Shown here piece after piece: positions 6,352 through 7,758 of a stretch of 7,758 bases of DNA. The notes below the pieces were generated by a model. It ran no database searches. It was not told where the DNA came from and saw only the letters and a program-made list of their open reading frames with translations. Positions within the stretch are counted from its first letter, which is position 1, and each line of letters begins with the position of its first letter. Position numbers and translations under genes: made by a program. Origin of the DNA: Methylococcaceae bacterium (lineage in GTDB: Bacteria; Pseudomonadota; Gammaproteobacteria; Methylococcales; Methylomonadaceae); contig JAKIVF010000143.1 in NCBI GenBank assembly GCA_021647145.1, positions 1 to 7,758 on the forward strand, in the 5' to 3' direction.

Positions 6352-6380
6352 CCGCTATTAAAGAGTATGAAAAATAGCGG
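6352..6380 (+). promoter_or_regulatory. Hairpin covering the ribosome-binding region of the MotY-like gene
   Basis: CCGCTATT (6352-6359) and AATAGCGG (6373-6380) are perfect 8-base inverted repeats with a 13-base loop, lying between the hydrolase stop and the next ATG at 6390. No T run follows, so it is not a standard terminator. The 3' arm contains GCGG(A), the only G-rich stretch in ribosome-binding range of the ATG, so folding could hide or present the start. TTTCAT (6341-6346) can also pair with ATGAAA (6367-6372), giving an alternative fold. It may act in translation control or mRNA end protection. Confidence 0.5.
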
Positions 6381-6389
6381 ATCACATAG

Positions 6390-7562
6390 ATGACAAAATT
6401 TAAAACTGTAGGGGTGACTTTGCTTCTGATTAGTTCCTTTGCTAATGCGGATTATTTTACTACGCCTTTACATAAGGTTGAGTGGGAATTAAAGCAAGGT
6501 CAGTCTTATTGTCAGTTGTCTCAAGACATCCCTTTATTTGGCATGACAGACTTTATGCATCAGTCTGGTGAATTATTAAGATTTTCAATTAAAGAGAATC
6601 GTTTTAAAACCAGTATTGTTAAAGCTAGTTTAACAATAGATAATTCTTCCTGGATTCATCAAGCAAAACCTGGAAAAAAATATTCAGTCAATCTTGATCA
6701 GGCAAGAGGAATTCAAAATTATCCACGCCTTAGTGTGTATGGTGAAGTTGCTGAAAATATGCTAGATGCATTACTAAAAGGATTGTCACCTACTTTTAGT
6801 TATTTAAGAAAGGCTTTTGATGGAGAAGAAGAGCTAACCAATGTTGCAATTTCTTCAGTAAAATTTTTAAAAAAATATAATCAATTTGCTGATTGTAGAA
6901 AAGATTTTTTACCTTATGGCTTTAAAGAATCATTAGAAAAAAGTATTTTTTTTAAACCTAAAAGCAAAGCATTAAATGCTAGTGTTATACAACAACTTAG
7001 AGACACAGTTAGATATGTAAACGAGGTAAAAAATACTGGAGTTGTTATTGTTAGTGATACTGAAATTGCAGGCAAGCAGGATAAAAAATGGTTTTTAAAA
7101 AGAGCGAAAGGCATTGTTGCAAAGTTGACTAAACTAGGCTTACCTAAAAACAAAGTTCGCATTAAAAGAAAAAGTGAATTAGTAGAAAAAGATAACAAAA
7201 GTATTCAAATAGGTGTATTTGGGCCAGATGCCTTGCGAACAATTTATTATCGAAAAGGTAATATTAATTTAACCCAAACAGAAAAAAAACGGTTAAGTGT
7301 TCTTGCCAAATATGCAGAAAAGTTTTTACCTAATAGCAAAATTGTGATTAGAAGTCATACTGATAGTAAAGGTTCTAGGGCAGCTAATCGTAGAGTTTCC
7401 AAAAACAGAGGGAATGTAATCAAGCAGTACTTGCTTAGTATTGGGCTTGATAAGAAAAAAGTGATTGTTAAAGCTTATGGTGAAAGTAGACCAGTGAGAA
7501 TTAACCGCTTTGAGGAAGGCAGGGCTGCAAATAGACGAGTCAATATTGATTTTGTTGGATAG
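6390..7562 (+). CDS. MotY-like periplasmic protein with two tandem OmpA-like domains
   Basis: A secreted protein of 390 residues. The signal peptide is MTKFKTVGVTLLLISSFANA, with an ANA site at 18-20. Residues 25-180 resemble the N-terminal domain of MotY, the protein that docks the sodium-driven stator to the flagellar T ring: CQLSQDIPLFG (41-51), SPTFSYL (133-139) and VAISSVKFLKKYNQFADC (152-169), with Cys41 and Cys169 as the likely disulfide pair. The C-terminal OmpA-like domain (about 284-388) has HTDSKGSRAANRRVSKNRG (323-341), with the peptidoglycan-contacting Asp325 and Arg340, then GRAANRRVNI (377-386). Residues 186-262 look like a second, degenerate OmpA-like domain with Asp223 and Arg238 at the same spacing. 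Usual MotY is near 290 residues with one such domain. The protein is very lysine-rich. No strong Shine-Dalgarno sequence precedes ATG 6390. It stops at TAG. Confidence 0.85.
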   Translation: MTKFKTVGVTLLLISSFANADYFTTPLHKVEWELKQGQSYCQLSQDIPLFGMTDFMHQSGELLRFSIKENRFKTSIVKASLTIDNSSWIHQAKPGKKYSVNLDQARGIQNYPRLSVYGEVAENMLDALLKGLSPTFSYLRKAFDGEEELTNVAISSVKFLKKYNQFADCRKDFLPYGFKESLEKSIFFKPKSKALNASVIQQLRDTVRYVNEVKNTGVVIVSDTEIAGKQDKKWFLKRAKGIVAKLTKLGLPKNKVRIKRKSELVEKDNKSIQIGVFGPDALRTIYYRKGNINLTQTEKKRLSVLAKYAEKFLPNSKIVIRSHTDSKGSRAANRRVSKNRGNVIKQYLLSIGLDKKKVIVKAYGESRPVRINRFEEGRAANRRVNIDFVG

Positions 7563-7578
7563 GCTGTCATGTTTTTTG

Positions 7579-7707
7579 TCAACCTAGCGATATATCGTGC
7601 AAATTTAGATTATGATATTCTTTTTTAATACTACCTAAATCCTGCAAGCCCATATTTTGAGACCTATTAACCACATAATAAATATTGATAATGGTTTTTT
7701 CTGTCAT
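7579..7707 (-). CDS. Possible small ORF of 42 residues, doubtful
   Basis: ATG to TGA on the minus strand encodes a peptide beginning MTEKTIINIYYVVNRS and ending HDISLG. TGGAA lies about 8 bases before the ATG as a weak ribosome-binding site, and an in-frame TGA lies a few codons upstream, so it is not the end of a longer intact gene. The peptide is hydrophilic with balanced charge and has no recognised family. It could be a small gene, the remnant of a larger one, or chance, in an otherwise empty tail convergent with the MotY-like gene. Confidence 0.2.
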   Translation of the reverse strand: MTEKTIINIYYVVNRSQNMGLQDLGSIKKEYHNLNLHDISLG

Positions 7708-7758
7708 TTTGTGTTCCAGTTTATGAGCAATTGATCAAACGACCGAACTCTAGGAACA

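Noticed and set aside
6914..7198. Minus-strand 94-codon ORF within the MotY-like gene
   Set aside because: It is opposite the OmpA-like region; its hydrophobic, Leu/Phe-rich make-up is what reverse-reading lysine-rich codons produces.
7588..7597. CGATATATCG palindrome after the MotY-like gene as a terminator
   Set aside because: Folded, it leaves only 3 paired bases around a 4-base loop and no adjacent T run.

Overview
The window looks like part of a low-GC gammaproteobacterial chromosome. The best clues are an E. coli-type dihydrolipoamide dehydrogenase, a MotY-like flagellar stator protein and a DUF445 protein of the proteobacterial type. A phosphoketolase would suit a methylotroph, a methanotroph or another C1/sulfur-oxidising lineage, but that placement is only a guess. 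By eye the phosphoketolase is richer in GC than the very AT-rich, lysine-rich genes at the right end. No mobile element, CRISPR array, tRNA or rRNA was seen.

Layout. (1) Positions 2-1711, plus strand: the C-terminal two-thirds of a phosphoketolase. Its reading frame runs in from beyond the left edge but is broken by an in-frame TAG at 56-58. (2) Positions 1712-1905: a convergent gap with a perfect 8-bp hairpin that could terminate transcription in both directions. (3) Positions 1906-3046, minus strand: two translationally coupled YeeE/YedE (sulf_transp) half-transporters, probably for a sulfur compound. (4) Positions 3047-3444: a 398-bp AT-rich divergent promoter region with several short dyads, a perfect minus-strand TATAAT and a doubtful 41-codon ORF. 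(5) Positions 3445-6334, plus strand: a tight three-gene operon of lpd (E3), a DUF445 membrane protein and a YbfF/ABHD11-type alpha/beta hydrolase, with a 4-bp overlap and a 2-bp gap. (6) Positions 6390-7562: a MotY-like periplasmic protein with two tandem OmpA-like domains, preceded by a hairpin over its ribosome-binding region. (7) Positions 7563-7758: an intergenic tail with a doubtful 42-codon minus-strand ORF.

How the genes may work together. The most suggestive point is the lpd-DUF445-hydrolase operon. Lpd reoxidises the lipoyl arms of the 2-oxoacid dehydrogenase complexes. The eukaryotic relative of the third gene, ABHD11, has been reported to keep the lipoyl groups of the 2-oxoglutarate dehydrogenase complex functional in mitochondria. 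Co-transcription with an orphan lpd, with no E1 or E2 gene in view, suggests a bacterial version of that lipoyl-maintenance link. The broken phosphoketolase, if not a sequencing error, means that this carbon route is being lost or split. The YeeE pair and the MotY-like gene look functionally independent of the rest.
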